A stretch of 64,000 nt of DNA from CAWAHD01 sp963781785 (GTDB taxonomy: Bacteria > Planctomycetota > Planctomycetia > Isosphaerales > Isosphaeraceae): positions 2,108,001-2,172,000 of the forward strand of contig CAWAHD010000002.1 of assembly GCA_963781785.1 (NCBI GenBank), written 5' to 3'. Made by a program: the position numbers and the translations under genes. A model generated the notes under the pieces. The model saw nothing but the letters and a program-made list of their open reading frames with translations. It was not told where the DNA came from and ran no database searches. Positions 36,480-45,773 of the stretch are shown here, piece by piece. Within the stretch, counting starts at the first letter, position 1, and each line of letters opens with the position of its first letter.

Positions 36480-37476
36480 TCAGCCCCCGGTTTGTCCTGG
36501 TCTCCCGGCCGGCAGGTCCGCCCCCGCCTCCTGAAGGTGGATCCGCAGGATTCGACGGAGTTCGTCCGTGACTCCCTGCTTGCCTACCTCGAGGTGGAAG
36601 CCTGGAATGAGCACCTCCGACGAGGCCGAGGGAAGGTGCGAGCTCTCGTAGGGGACCACCCCGTCGCCACGCCCGTGGGTCGTAGGATGCTGCAACTGGA
36701 GCACGATGGAGTGGTGGGGCACGCCTCGGGTCGATGGGGGTCCCGCGCACCGCCAGGATGACCCGGCTGGATGGGCTGAGGTTGCGCAGGCTGAACGTCT
36801 CGCCGCGAAGCCCTCGGTTGTAATTGCCGGGCCCGTAGGCGGCCTCCAGCTCATCGCCGATGCGTGCTGTATTGCCCTGAGGACGAGAAAGGGCCAAGCC
36901 GAGCCGACCGAGCGGGCCGTCGGCCATCGGGCTGCCGCCATGCGGTGTCGCGATGAAGACGAGGCGGCGCAAGTAGGGCTCCGGCCGGAAGATCAGGGCC
37001 CGGTCCAGGAGGGCCCGGGATTCGGGGCCGAGCCGCGAGGCCGGGTAGGGGAGATTCACGACCGCGTCCCAGACGGCCAGTCCCGAATCCTGGGCGAGGA
37101 TCTTGGTGAGCAGCCCCCCCTGGCTGTGCCCGACCACCACCATCTGGCGCAAGGCGGGTTCCGAGCCTGAGGGGTCGAAGGTCGCCATCGCCTCGCGCAG
37201 GGTCTCCCGCAGGTGCGCGGCCGCCACCGGGATCGGCTCGCCCGTGGCGTACAGGACTATCCAGAACTGGTAGTAACGACGATCCAGAGGAGGATGGCCA
37301 GTGGGAATCTTCGCATTTTCGGAGGTTCCCCACGGCCGTTCTCGCAGGTCGGCACCGACGAACGAAAAACCCGAGACATGGTCTCTATCGGCCGAATTTT
37401 CCTGGCAGGACAATTTTTCGGCCTGGGCTGATACGGCTGGCCTTGTCGCCGCGGAGGGGCTGGCCCACGCGCGCAC
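36480..37476 (-). CDS. Alpha/beta hydrolase (lipase-like), N-terminally incomplete and frame broken near 36725
   Basis: The recognisable domain begins at DRRYYQFWIVLYATGEPIPV and has the nucleophile elbow MVVVGHSQGGLLTKILAQDS and FIATPHGGSPMADGP. Near 36725 the frame shifts by one base and continues with VPHHSIVLQLQHPT, then GDGVVPYESSHL (Asp region) and LIPGFHLEVGKQGVTDELRR (His region), to the stop at 36480. Family members I recall carry a further N-terminal region before YYQFW; here that part is missing or unrecognisable, so the start is uncertain and the gene may be a remnant. The unshifted frame runs on to 36334 but is not conserved. Confidence 0.6.
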
Positions 37477-37601
37477 CCTGAAGATGACTTCGGTCGATGT
37501 GACCGGAGCAGCACAAGGGCGCTGATCATGGGCATGATTCGAGGCGTTTCATGGCAACTTCATTTCGTTCCTCGATAACTCGAGCATCTGGCCCTTGGCT
37601 C

Positions 37602-39071
37602 TCAGCTCGCAGCGGTCTTGAGCAGACTCTCGACCTTCGCGTCGAGATCCCTGGCGACCGTGAGTGCTGACTGGCTCCCGTAGGGAGCGAGCAAACTCGC
37701 CATCGCGTCGTACGATAGGTGGACTCCGTCTGCGCGCTCATCCACGAGAATCGTCACTGGCGCATAGCTTGCTGCGTCGGGGACGGTCTTGGCCATCTCC
37801 TTCATGATGAGCGGATTCCCAACGACGAGACGGAGGATCTTGGGCCCGTGCCCGCCTTGCGATTTACGCAAAACCTCGCCGGCATCGAAGCGGGCGAACT
37901 CCATCAGGTCCGAGGATCCGATCGCCCCGTGAACCACCTGTTCCAACTCCGCGACGTTGGTTGCCGAGGCAATGGCGTCGTGAAACGCGCTTGTGTCTGG
38001 ACGACCGACGGCTGCGGTAAGCCGTCGCACGACCTCGTCGAATGGCCTGGAGGAGACAATGGTGAACCTCCGGACGCGGATTTCTCGCGTTGGCAAACCA
38101 CCGGCAGACGGGTGCACAGCCCCCCAGGCGGGTGGCGCAACGCGATCGTGCAGGTGAGCAGTCGGAGTTCGGTCGATCATCAGACTGAGCAGCTCCGGAC
38201 GGCTGTAGTGGCCGCGCGAGTCCATCAATTGTTTGCGCTTGTCGATCAGGGTGAAGTCGAGATCGGCGATCACCACACCTTCACCGGAGCGGATCGGCTC
38301 CCCCACGAGAGATCCGTCAGGTGCGACGATTGCCGTGAAGCAACCGCCGGAGATCGGGCCGATCGTGCAGCCGGTATCCATCATGATTTGGGCCTGCTGA
38401 TCGGGGTTCAGCCAAGCGGTCGCGCAGACGACAAAGCACCCCGACTCCAAGGCATGTTGCCGGATGTTGACCTGAGTCTGCTCTGAGAACAGATCGCCGA
38501 AGATCGAGCCGGGATACATCGCCGAGTGGATCTGCTCGCCATCGGCCATCATCGCGTATCGCGCCAAGGGGTTGTAATGTTCCCAGCATGCCAGTTGGCC
38601 AATGCGGCCGACGCGGCTATCGACGGCGCGCAACCCCGAGCCGTCTCCCTGGCCCCAAATCAGCCGTTCGTGATAGGTGGGCGAGATCTTCCGTCGGCGC
38701 TGAATCAACGCGCCGTCCGCGTCGAAGATAAGCTGTGTGTTGTACACAGTTCCACCGTCACGCTCGTTGATGCCGATCGACACGACAACGCCTGCTTGTC
38801 GGGCCGCTGCGCCAAGGGCGTCGGTGGCAACAGATGGCACCGTCACCGATTGATCGAGCAGTTTCCGCTGCTCAGCTCCGACGATGTTTTGGAGAGGAGA
38901 CTGGACGAACGAGAAGTACGGGTAGTAAGGGATCACCGTCTCAGGAAATGTTGCGAACTGCACCCGCTGTTGGCCAAGTTCGTGAATCGTCCGCACGATT
39001 TTTTCGACGGTTCCTTCGCGGCTATAGAGTACCGGACTTAGCTGGACGGCTGCAGCTCTAACGACTCTCAT
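37602..39071 (-). CDS. Nitrilase-superfamily protein fused to a DUF302 domain
   Basis: The N-terminal ~320 residues are an aliphatic nitrilase-like C-N hydrolase with the catalytic triad Glu44 (FATFPETVIPYYPYF), Lys128 (IQRRRKISPTYHERL) and Cys162 (GQLACWEHYNPLARY). The GQGDGSGL and HYSRPELL blocks are typical of branch 1 nitrilases, which convert nitriles to acids. Residues about 335-489 form a DUF302 domain (RFTIVSSRPFDEVVRRLTAA, then VGNPLIMKEMAKTVPDAASY and DGVHLSYDAMASLLAPYG). That domain is normally a separate small protein. The DUF1330 gene lies 50 bases upstream on the same strand, so co-transcription is likely. The substrate and the role of the tail are unknown. Confidence 0.9.
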   Translation of the reverse strand: MRVVRAAAVQLSPVLYSREGTVEKIVRTIHELGQQRVQFATFPETVIPYYPYFSFVQSPLQNIVGAEQRKLLDQSVTVPSVATDALGAAARQAGVVVSIGINERDGGTVYNTQLIFDADGALIQRRRKISPTYHERLIWGQGDGSGLRAVDSRVGRIGQLACWEHYNPLARYAMMADGEQIHSAMYPGSIFGDLFSEQTQVNIRQHALESGCFVVCATAWLNPDQQAQIMMDTGCTIGPISGGCFTAIVAPDGSLVGEPIRSGEGVVIADLDFTLIDKRKQLMDSRGHYSRPELLSLMIDRTPTAHLHDRVAPPAWGAVHPSAGGLPTREIRVRRFTIVSSRPFDEVVRRLTAAVGRPDTSAFHDAIASATNVAELEQVVHGAIGSSDLMEFARFDAGEVLRKSQGGHGPKILRLVVGNPLIMKEMAKTVPDAASYAPVTILVDERADGVHLSYDAMASLLAPYGSQSALTVARDLDAKVESLLKTAAS

Positions 39072-39121
39072 CGCTATCTCCCGGACAAGCGAGACGGGGA
39101 ATCGCTCCTGCTGCTTCCTTG

Positions 39122-39448
39122 CTACGGCACGGGAAGTCCTTCGACGAAGAAGCCCCGTGTCCGTGCGGATCGTTGGCGGAGCGGTGCAATTTTTTGATAG
39201 GCGGGCGATTCAAACCAATCCCGTCCCGCCTGGAGGGACGGAAAAACGACGATCGCCGCTCTCGCAGTCGACCCGTCCATCCCTTCCAGAGGGACGATCG
39301 TCGCCCCGAAAGAGACCAGCCGTCCTCCAAACGGCGCGAGGGTGGCTTCAAATTGTTTGTGGTAGGATTCAAATCCTGCTGGGTCATGAATCTCGACTAG
39401 GGCGACAAAATAGGCCGGCACTTTGACTGCGGATTCGAGTGGGGTCAT
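39122..39448 (-). CDS. DUF1330 family protein
   Basis: A 108-residue ferredoxin-like (dimeric alpha-beta barrel) protein: VPAYFVALVEIHDPAGFESY, then VVFPSLQAGRDWFESPAYQK, the core of DUF1330. The function is unknown. AAGGA lies about eleven bases upstream of the ATG. It precedes the nitrilase-DUF302 gene in the same direction and may work with it. Confidence 0.85.
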   Translation of the reverse strand: MTPLESAVKVPAYFVALVEIHDPAGFESYHKQFEATLAPFGGRLVSFGATIVPLEGMDGSTARAAIVVFPSLQAGRDWFESPAYQKIAPLRQRSARTRGFFVEGLPVP

Positions 39449-39907
39449 CTGATCGGTTATCCTTTCTTGGCGGGGCCATGCGGCAGAACTGGAAGACTCT
39501 CATGACTGTGACTCCGGCCTAGGGTTTAGCCCGGCAGCGGGCAGATCGGCACTGAAACGGCAGTACCACACGGACGCCACTTTATCGCCTGTCTGTCACG
39601 TATGCCGTCCGCGCAGCGCACCCAAGATGTATGGTCCTGCCTCAGTCGTCGTCCCGCACATCCGGCATCGCTGTCCCACAGAATTCTACGCGGCGGCATG
39701 CCGAAATACAGCCATTGCGCGATCCACGTATTTACCAATGCCGAAAGAACTTCCGGCGGTTCACCCTTTTTGGGACGATGCCGACTGCGGCAAAGATTGA
39801 ACGATGGAACCGCGTCCACACAATAGTCTTGCGTCACAGGTTGCCGGATGCTTCCAGATTCGTCCAGCGTGTGGCTTCGGCTTTTGTGCAACACGGCCCA
39901 GCCACCT
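39449..39907. other. No convincing gene
   Basis: About 460 bases between DUF1330 and the truncated DHFR-like frame. Open frames on both strands have no ribosome site and no recognisable motif. It may be decayed sequence from the missing half of the DHFR-like gene, but no residual similarity is visible. Confidence 0.35.
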
Positions 39908-40201
<294 letters not shown>

Positions 40202-40654
40202 TACGTGCTCCTGCAGCGGGCTAACTTGTGATTATCTAACGAGCTAGTGCGGGATGCAGCCCGATGCCGGATCTGGGCGCCGCCCGCGTCCAATTAAATT
40301 ACACCGATGTTTCGGTTTCAACCAGTGGACGCGCGGCGAGCCAGGCGGAGGAAGCTGATCCGCGACCAGCACTGTCCGGTCATTTCATTGGGGCCAAACC
40401 GATTCGGCTGCGGCTTTGATCCGGCATCCCGCGGCCTGGCGACGGTCAACCTGCACTGTCCGCATTGACAATCTCTCAAACGATCTGATGGCCGGCAATC
40501 GCTCGGTTCGGACCCGCCGGCGCCAGGACACGGGAGTGTGCGGCCTTGTACGACGGTAGGCCGAAGCAATTCAACGGCACGTCCTTTGCACAAAAATGAA
40601 ACACGCGACGGCGCAAGATTCTGATTTTTTGGCACTAGCCATCCGGAGATAGCA
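40202..40654. other. No convincing gene
   Basis: About 450 bases with only antisense or low-quality open frames. The last 60 bases are more A+T-rich and should carry the promoter and ribosome site (GGAG) of the metallo-hydrolase gene at 40655. Confidence 0.35.
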
Positions 40655-41395
40655 ATGCGTCCGAAACAGTTGCTCAATGGTCTCTTCACAATGCGCAGCA
40701 AGATCGTCGTCAACGTCTTCTGGATCGTTGACGGCGAGTCCGTCACAATCATCGACACTGGCTGCGCCGGAAGCGCCGAGGGCATCTTAAAGGGGATCAC
40801 GGCATGCGGGCGACGCCCCCAAGACGTCCGCGCCATCCTCGTGACCCATTGCCACTGGGATCATGCCGGCAGCCTGGCAGCCCTCCAAGCGGGTACAAAG
40901 GCGACGACCTATATGCATCCTGACGATGCCGCATTGGTTCGCGTGGGACTCTGCGCGCGGCCGTGTTTCCCATCGCCGGGGCTCTTCAACCGGACTTTGT
41001 TTCCGCTGTTCGTCAACGATGCCCCGGCCCGCCGCATCGATCCGGCGCCCGTTGATCGAGAAATCGGGGACGGCGAGGAGCTGCCGATCGCTGGCGGCAT
41101 CCGTGCAATCCACGCTCCCGGACACTGCGCCGGTCAGATGGCTTTTCTCTGGAATCGCCACCAAGGCGTTCTCTTTGCAGCCGACACCGCGGCAAATATT
41201 TGGGGCCTGAGACTCAGCATCGGATACGAGAATCTCGACCTTGGCCGGCAAAGTCTCGCGAAGATCTCGGCGCTAACTTTCGAGAATGCCTGTTTCGGTC
41301 ACGGCCCGCCGATTCTTGGCGGCGCGAGTCAGGAGTTTCGGCGAAAGTGGGCACCAGTGACGTTCAGTCGCCAGGAGGTTGTCGCCTCCGTTTGA
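40655..41395 (+). CDS. Metallo-beta-lactamase-fold hydrolase
   Basis: A 246-residue MBL-fold enzyme, probably cytoplasmic. The metal-binding signature is THCHWDHAGSLAAL (HxHxDH), with further ligands in IHAPGHCAGQMAFLW, then LFAADTAANIWGL and the final His in CFGHGPPILGG. It resembles general thioesterase/lactonase-type MBL proteins; the substrate cannot be assigned. GGAG lies seven bases before the ATG. Confidence 0.88.
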   Translation: MRPKQLLNGLFTMRSKIVVNVFWIVDGESVTIIDTGCAGSAEGILKGITACGRRPQDVRAILVTHCHWDHAGSLAALQAGTKATTYMHPDDAALVRVGLCARPCFPSPGLFNRTLFPLFVNDAPARRIDPAPVDREIGDGEELPIAGGIRAIHAPGHCAGQMAFLWNRHQGVLFAADTAANIWGLRLSIGYENLDLGRQSLAKISALTFENACFGHGPPILGGASQEFRRKWAPVTFSRQEVVASV

Positions 41396-42108
41396 CTTTG
41401 AGTGGATAGTCCAACTCCTTCTTGCAAAGCGAGACGCACAACTTATCCCCGACATCTCAATGTATATCGAAAATTTCAAGTTGGGGCGACTGGATTTGAA
41501 CCGAGTCAGCATCCGCCCCTCCCCCCTCTCATCTCTACCGCGTTGACCGAGCCGATTCACCACGTCGTCGACCTCCGCAAAGACAACCTTGGCGCTCGGT
41601 CGTGGGCAGGTCCTGGGGCGAAATATGCCGACCGACGGCATCTCCGATTCGCTAGGCAGTGGAAGGTTTTCTGAAATCGAAAGCTTTTGCCGCAAAGCAC
41701 TCACGGTCACTTTACATTGCAAAGGTAACGTCGCGCGAGTTGAACAACGGCCACGCAGACGTGGCCACGCACAGGGACGTGATCGATGCGAAGCTCGGCC
41801 CAGATCCGCTGCCTCTCACGAGCGCTCGTGGTGCCCACGACATTCCGTGGCGACTGTCGCTTGAAGGCGTCCGGCTGAACGGCTCGGGTGGAATGGCCGG
41901 CGAAATCAAACCGATGCTACGCCTCCCTTTGCGCTGACGGGACCTGTCCAGTTTCGTCGCTTGGCATCGCGATCGCAATAGAGAGCAGCGTCGAAACGGG
42001 AGTCTGGCATGCTCATGATCGAGGGCTCGTGTCAGACAGCCGCGGAAAACTTCAGCCCACTCTTTGACCAAGCCTCACACGAGGCGTCTAAGACTGGCGG
42101 GTCAATCC
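41396..42108. other. Gene-poor stretch with a tRNA 3'-end-like fragment
   Basis: About 700 bases upstream of the H-NOX gene. On the minus strand around 41480-41508 the sequence CGGTTCAAATCCAGTCGCCC resembles the T-arm and acceptor end of a tRNA, without a matching 5' half. Such fragments often mark old integration sites. Open frames here (for example 41659-41937) lack motifs or ribosome sites. Confidence 0.4.
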
Positions 42109-42636
42109 ATGAAAGCAACGATTACAAACTGCCTGGCGGAACTGGTCGAGACCCGGTTTGGAAAAGACAAGTGGAATGCGATCCTGACCGACTCGGGACT
42201 TCAATCGCAGTCCAGCAAGTTCCGGTTGTCACCATCTGACGTTCCGGATGATCAAGTCTACAAGCTCCTTGCTTCCACCTGCAAAGTCCTCGAAATCACG
42301 TCCCAGCAAGCGGCGGATGCTTTTGGCTCGTACTGGTGCTGTACCTATGCTCCCAGACTTTACTCCCCGATCGTCAAGCAGTTCAAGAACGCCAAGGACA
42401 TGATTCTAGGACTCGATACTGTTCATATAATGATGACATCAACAATACAAACTGCTCATCCTCCTCGCTTCAATTACAATTGGGAGCTCGATAACTCCTT
42501 AGTTGTTACATATGAGTCATATAGAAATATGATATATATCTATATCGGGCTTGTGAAGGGGGTGGGTGAGTTTTTTAAGGAGAAGTTGGTCGTGACCAAG
42601 CTGTCTGGGCAACAAGTCAAGATCGTCTTTGGTTGA
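42109..42636 (+). CDS. Stand-alone H-NOX heme-nitric oxide/oxygen binding protein
   Basis: A 175-residue heme sensor domain that binds NO (or O2) and normally regulates a partner kinase or cyclase. It begins MKATITNCLAELVETRFGKD as in bacterial H-NOX proteins. The proximal histidine is His106 (LGLDTVHIMM), the heme-distorting proline region is AHPPRFNYNW, and the YxSxR heme-propionate motif is exact at residues 135-139 (TYESYRNM). It ends KLVVTKLSGQQVKIVFG. No histidine kinase, diguanylate cyclase or chemoreceptor is nearby. The second half is markedly A+T-rich compared with neighbours (a run of TATATATCTATAT at about 42530), which suggests horizontal acquisition. Confidence 0.9.
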   Translation: MKATITNCLAELVETRFGKDKWNAILTDSGLQSQSSKFRLSPSDVPDDQVYKLLASTCKVLEITSQQAADAFGSYWCCTYAPRLYSPIVKQFKNAKDMILGLDTVHIMMTSTIQTAHPPRFNYNWELDNSLVVTYESYRNMIYIYIGLVKGVGEFFKEKLVVTKLSGQQVKIVFG

Positions 42637-42883
42637 GCGGATGTCTGATCGCGAGCTGGAGGGAGTGGTGCATAGAATCAACCGACGCAGCGATGGCCAA
42701 CGCACCCCTGGAGGCGGCCACGGCGACACCCTGGCACAATCGCCCATCGTAAATCTCGAAGCTCGATGGTCACGACTCAGTCCCGGCCGCAACTCAAGAG
42801 CAAGGCAGGCGTGCCGTGATCGGACGCGTGTGATTCCGCTTCGTCTCTTCCCTCTAAAAGTGCCTGTCCTTTCTTTCCCGACG

Positions 42884-43201
42884 CTAACGACGCGTAACGC
42901 GACCCGAACCGACCGTGCGTCCTCCCTCCCGAATATCGAAGGTTGTTCCTTCGACGAGCGCTTCGTAGGAAACGTCCGGCTCGCACATGAACCTCACGGT
43001 TGCATACGTCTGGTCGCCGGGATTGACTGCATGATCGGGTCCGTCGACGAATTCGACGCCGAGATAGGTGCCGTCACCGTCGTGGACAACGAAGTGTGGC
43101 CTGTAGTGAGGCGTAGCATCTTCGCCCAGCCAGACCGGTGAATGTCTGCCTCCTTGGCTGGTCGGTGTGAACTCGACGAATACCTCTGCAAATCGCGGCA
43201 T
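42884..43201 (-). CDS. EF-Tu C-terminal-domain-like small protein
   Basis: A protein of about 105 residues that matches only the C-terminal beta-barrel (domain III) of elongation factor Tu: EVFVEFTPTSQGGRHSPVWL, then YRPHFVVHDGDGTYLGVEF and ALVEGTTFDIREGGRTVGSG. No GTPase domain is present. Similar stand-alone proteins exist as uncharacterised genes; the function is unknown. I chose the ATG at 43201; TTG at 43216 with GGAG upstream is an alternative. It follows the DUF2314 gene closely on the same strand. Confidence 0.75.
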   Translation of the reverse strand: MPRFAEVFVEFTPTSQGGRHSPVWLGEDATPHYRPHFVVHDGDGTYLGVEFVDGPDHAVNPGDQTYATVRFMCEPDVSYEALVEGTTFDIREGGRTVGSGRVTRR

Positions 43202-43229
43202 AGTCTCGGCGGTCAACTTCAGCTCTCCG

Positions 43230-43736
43230 TCAGGGCATGAGTTTCTTGAACTCGCGGATTCCGGCATGCGCATCAAACTTCATTTGCTCCTCTTTGCGGA
43301 GGCGGCTTCTCATGACGCGCAACGAGAATCCGCCGAAGGCTATCCCGCCGTGATTGATCATCCAGTCCTCAATCGACTCACTCGCAACGACAAAACTGGC
43401 GCCCCTCTTCAGGTGCAGTGCATCAGGGGCTTCGCCTACCGAGCAGAAGATCAGGTCATCCATTATCGAAGTGACGCTTAACCAAAGATGGCAAGTCGGT
43501 CGCGTTGGGTTCTTGGCCGCAGTCTCCGGGGTGCGAACTAGAGCCTGTTCCCCCGTCTCGCTTCTGTCGATGAACGGAACCTTGACCAAATAGATCGCCG
43601 GTGAAAAGCGCATATTCAATACGGCGTCCAACAAATGAGGGAAGGTCCTCCTCGCCTCACTCACAGCCTCGACAACGGCAGGATCGGCCTCGTTCACATC
43701 AGCGAAAAGCGGAACATCGTGAGCTTCGGAGTCCAT
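43230..43736 (-). CDS. DUF2314 domain protein
   Basis: A 168-residue soluble protein. Its C-terminal half matches DUF2314: ASFVVASESIEDWMINHGGI, then FGGFSLRVMRSRLRKEEQMK. The N-terminal half (VPLFADVNEADPAVVEAVSE) is also typical of these proteins. The function is unknown. The EF-Tu-domain-like gene starts within about 30 bases of its stop, so the two are likely one transcription unit. Confidence 0.8.
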   Translation of the reverse strand: MDSEAHDVPLFADVNEADPAVVEAVSEARRTFPHLLDAVLNMRFSPAIYLVKVPFIDRSETGEQALVRTPETAAKNPTRPTCHLWLSVTSIMDDLIFCSVGEAPDALHLKRGASFVVASESIEDWMINHGGIAFGGFSLRVMRSRLRKEEQMKFDAHAGIREFKKLMP

Positions 43737-43804
43737 TGATGTACTCGCTGGTCATGAGACGTCTCCAACCAGGCCAATTTACCGCAAAGGAACGGTTTGC
43801 CACA

Positions 43805-43850
43805 GCCCAGACGGGCGCCCGGATTTGAACCAGCGGCTTCCCGGCCCGGA
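43805..43850 (-). other. tRNA 3'-half-like fragment
   Basis: Read on the minus strand, GCCGCTGGTTCAAATCCGGG, followed by CGCCCG, resembles the T-arm and acceptor end of a tRNA; no D-arm or anticodon arm precedes it. It is probably a leftover attachment-site copy from an integrated element. The resemblance is short and could be chance. Confidence 0.35.
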
Positions 43851-44024
43851 ACCGGTGGCTGAAGCGCGACTGCGAGGAGCGCGAGCACTTCCTTCTTGCG
43901 AGCACTGAATCTGTCGCGATTCGAGCCCGAAGGCTACGATAGAATGGAGAGCTGCGACGGCCAGGGGTGGCACCCGGCACCTGGTCGAGGAGCTAAGTGG
44001 GCGGCTGGGGTCGGGAGGTTACGC

Positions 44025-44261
44025 ATGGCGGGAGTGTTTCCGGGCATGGATCCGTACCTGGAGTTCCGATCACCCTGGCCCGATTTTCTTAACGGCCCGA
44101 TTGCGGAAATCCCCAATGAGCTTGGGCGCGACTCCCCGGTTCGTTTGAAGTGTCAGCCGATTGCTGAGATCGTACGGGAATCTGGAGCATTCCGGTCATG
44201 GCGACACTCGTCCGAGCAAGTCCCTGGCGGCGCTACCTGCGTATCAGTCTTCGCGGGCTGA
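44025..44261 (+). pseudogene. Truncated DUF4058 gene
   Basis: After a strong GGAGG site the frame begins MAGVFPGMDPYLEFRSPWPD, then FLNGPIAEIPNELGRD, the characteristic N-terminus of DUF4058 proteins (normally about 250 residues). Similarity ends after some 40 residues and the frame runs into the start of the leucine-rich-repeat gene. It is probably the 5' stub of a deleted gene. Confidence 0.65.
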
Positions 44262-45277
44262 TCGTCGTTGTCCTGGTGGTCGGCGGTGGGCTGGGCTGGA
44301 TCGTTAACCGTTCCAAGGTCCAGCGTCACGCGGTGGCGGCGATCGAATCGGCCGGCGGCCGCGTGAAGTACGAATGGGAGTGGAAGGATCGGCTGCCCGA
44401 TCCCGGCGGAATGCCCAGGTGGCCGAAATTGCTGGTGGATCACATCGGACCCAACGACTTCGCCCATATCGCCGAAGTCGAGTTCGCTCGAGGAGGGTCC
44501 GACGAGCAAATGCTTGAGGTGGGGAAACTCAAGAGTCTTGTGACAGTGGTCCTCCGCAAATCGTCGATCACCGCGAGAGGACTGGATCCTCTCACGAGGC
44601 TGGCCGACCTTCGCAATCTGTCCATTTACTACTCCCAGGTGAGTGATCACGCGTTGGAGCCATTAGGGCGGCTCCGTCGGTTAGAACACTTGACCCTCCA
44701 GGGAACCAACATCGGTGACGCAGGGCTCGCGCACTTGCGAGTGCTGACGAATCTGAAGACGCTGGATCTGGGGCGGACCGCCATCACCGACGCCGGATTG
44801 GCCCACATCGAGGGCCTGGCCAACCTCCAGCAGCTCTCTCTGTACAAGACCAAAGTCACGAGCGCAGGGCTGGCTCACCTGAAAAGCCTCGTGCATCTCA
44901 GTTTCCTGGGTCTGGAAGGCTCTGCGATCAGCGATGCCGGGCTGGCTCACCTGGACACACTGACTGACCTGGGCTGGCTCGAGCTCACGGGCACGAGCGT
45001 GGGTGATGCGGGATTGTCGCACCTCTCTGGGCACGACAAGCTCGTCATTCTGTACCTCGACCGTACAAAGGTCACTGATGCCGGTCTCGCTCATCTGAGC
45101 ACGCTGCGCGGCCTCCAGATTCTCAAGCTCAAGAACACGGCTGTCAGCGATGCCGGTCTGGAGCAATTGAGAAGAACCTCCAGCCTCCACACGCTGGTCC
45201 TGAGCGGCACGAGCGTCACCGACCTTGGTGTCTTCCGACTGCAACAAGCGCTCCCCAAGTTGAAGTTCGTCCGTTGA
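44198..45277 (+). CDS. Leucine-rich-repeat protein with N-terminal membrane anchor
   Basis: A 359-residue protein with one transmembrane helix (LRGLIVVVLVVGGGLGWIV, about residues 19-37) followed by a planctomycete-type opening (AVAAIESAGGRVKYEWEW). Eight or more leucine-rich repeats of the 'T.ITDAGLAHL..L..L..L.L' kind follow, for example TAITDAGLAHIEGLANLQQL and TKVTDAGLAHLSTLRGLQIL. A binding role is inferred; the ligand is unknown. The repeats are nearly perfect at 24 residues each. The gene overlaps the DUF4058 stub. Confidence 0.88.
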   Translation: MATLVRASPWRRYLRISLRGLIVVVLVVGGGLGWIVNRSKVQRHAVAAIESAGGRVKYEWEWKDRLPDPGGMPRWPKLLVDHIGPNDFAHIAEVEFARGGSDEQMLEVGKLKSLVTVVLRKSSITARGLDPLTRLADLRNLSIYYSQVSDHALEPLGRLRRLEHLTLQGTNIGDAGLAHLRVLTNLKTLDLGRTAITDAGLAHIEGLANLQQLSLYKTKVTSAGLAHLKSLVHLSFLGLEGSAISDAGLAHLDTLTDLGWLELTGTSVGDAGLSHLSGHDKLVILYLDRTKVTDAGLAHLSTLRGLQILKLKNTAVSDAGLEQLRRTSSLHTLVLSGTSVTDLGVFRLQQALPKLKFVR

Positions 45278-45380
45278 TCCGACTGCTCGAACTTGCCTTG
45301 ATCTGGCCAGCGTTTGTTCCGGTCATGTACCCGGAGTGCACGGGCCGCGACGAGTCAGGGGAGATCCACATCCTCTGCCG

Positions 45381-45773
45381 CTAGACGCGATGTGCCGTCA
45401 ATCGCCCAAGATGAATCATGATGAGATAGGGAATTTGCACCTCCGCCATTTTGAAGGCTTGATCACTGATCCCGCCTTTCTCGTATACGCCGAGCAAATA
45501 ACCGATTGCCAGAGCAAAGAATAGCTTGACGTTCTCCGAGTTTTCACCGTATTCCGCTAACTCCTCTGTCGCGTAGTCGTGTTCAATCCAAGCCTTGACG
45601 AAATCGAAGTGCTCTTTCGCCCACTCGCCCGCAGAAGAGCTGTATGAAAAGCCTATGATTGCCGCTTTGACAGCGAGGTCATCTTCGTCGTTAGGGCTCT
45701 CCAGGACCTTTGCCAGTTGGATGTCGCGATCGAAAGTCCCGACACGCTGTTCGAGTTGCTGAACCACAGTCAC
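45381..45773 (-). CDS. Hypothetical protein of about 130 residues
   Basis: I do not recognise a family. The protein is acidic and helical: LESPNDEDDLAVKAAIIGF, then HFDFVKAWIEHDYATEELAE and NVKLFFALAIGYLLGVYEKG. It has no signal peptide or metal motif. The GTG at 45773 has GGGGAG eight bases upstream, which supports a real gene; a longer reading to 45818 lacks a site. It lies about 200 bases from the left end of the IS701/IS4-like element, and its lower G+C suggests foreign origin. Confidence 0.6.
   Translation of the reverse strand: MTVVQQLEQRVGTFDRDIQLAKVLESPNDEDDLAVKAAIIGFSYSSSAGEWAKEHFDFVKAWIEHDYATEELAEYGENSENVKLFFALAIGYLLGVYEKGGISDQAFKMAEVQIPYLIMIHLGRLTAHRV

Noticed and set aside
37257..37320. 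A signal-peptide-like frame MRRFPLAILLWIVVTTSSG
   Set aside because: It stops after 19 codons and lies out of frame with the conserved YYQFWIVLYATGEP of the hydrolase; hydrophobicity is probably coincidental.
40318..40836. A 172-codon minus-strand frame
   Set aside because: It overlaps the start of the metallo-hydrolase gene in antisense and shows no conserved pattern.
41659..41937. A 92-codon plus-strand frame before the H-NOX gene
   Set aside because: No ribosome site and no resemblance to a family I know; a competing frame exists on the other strand.
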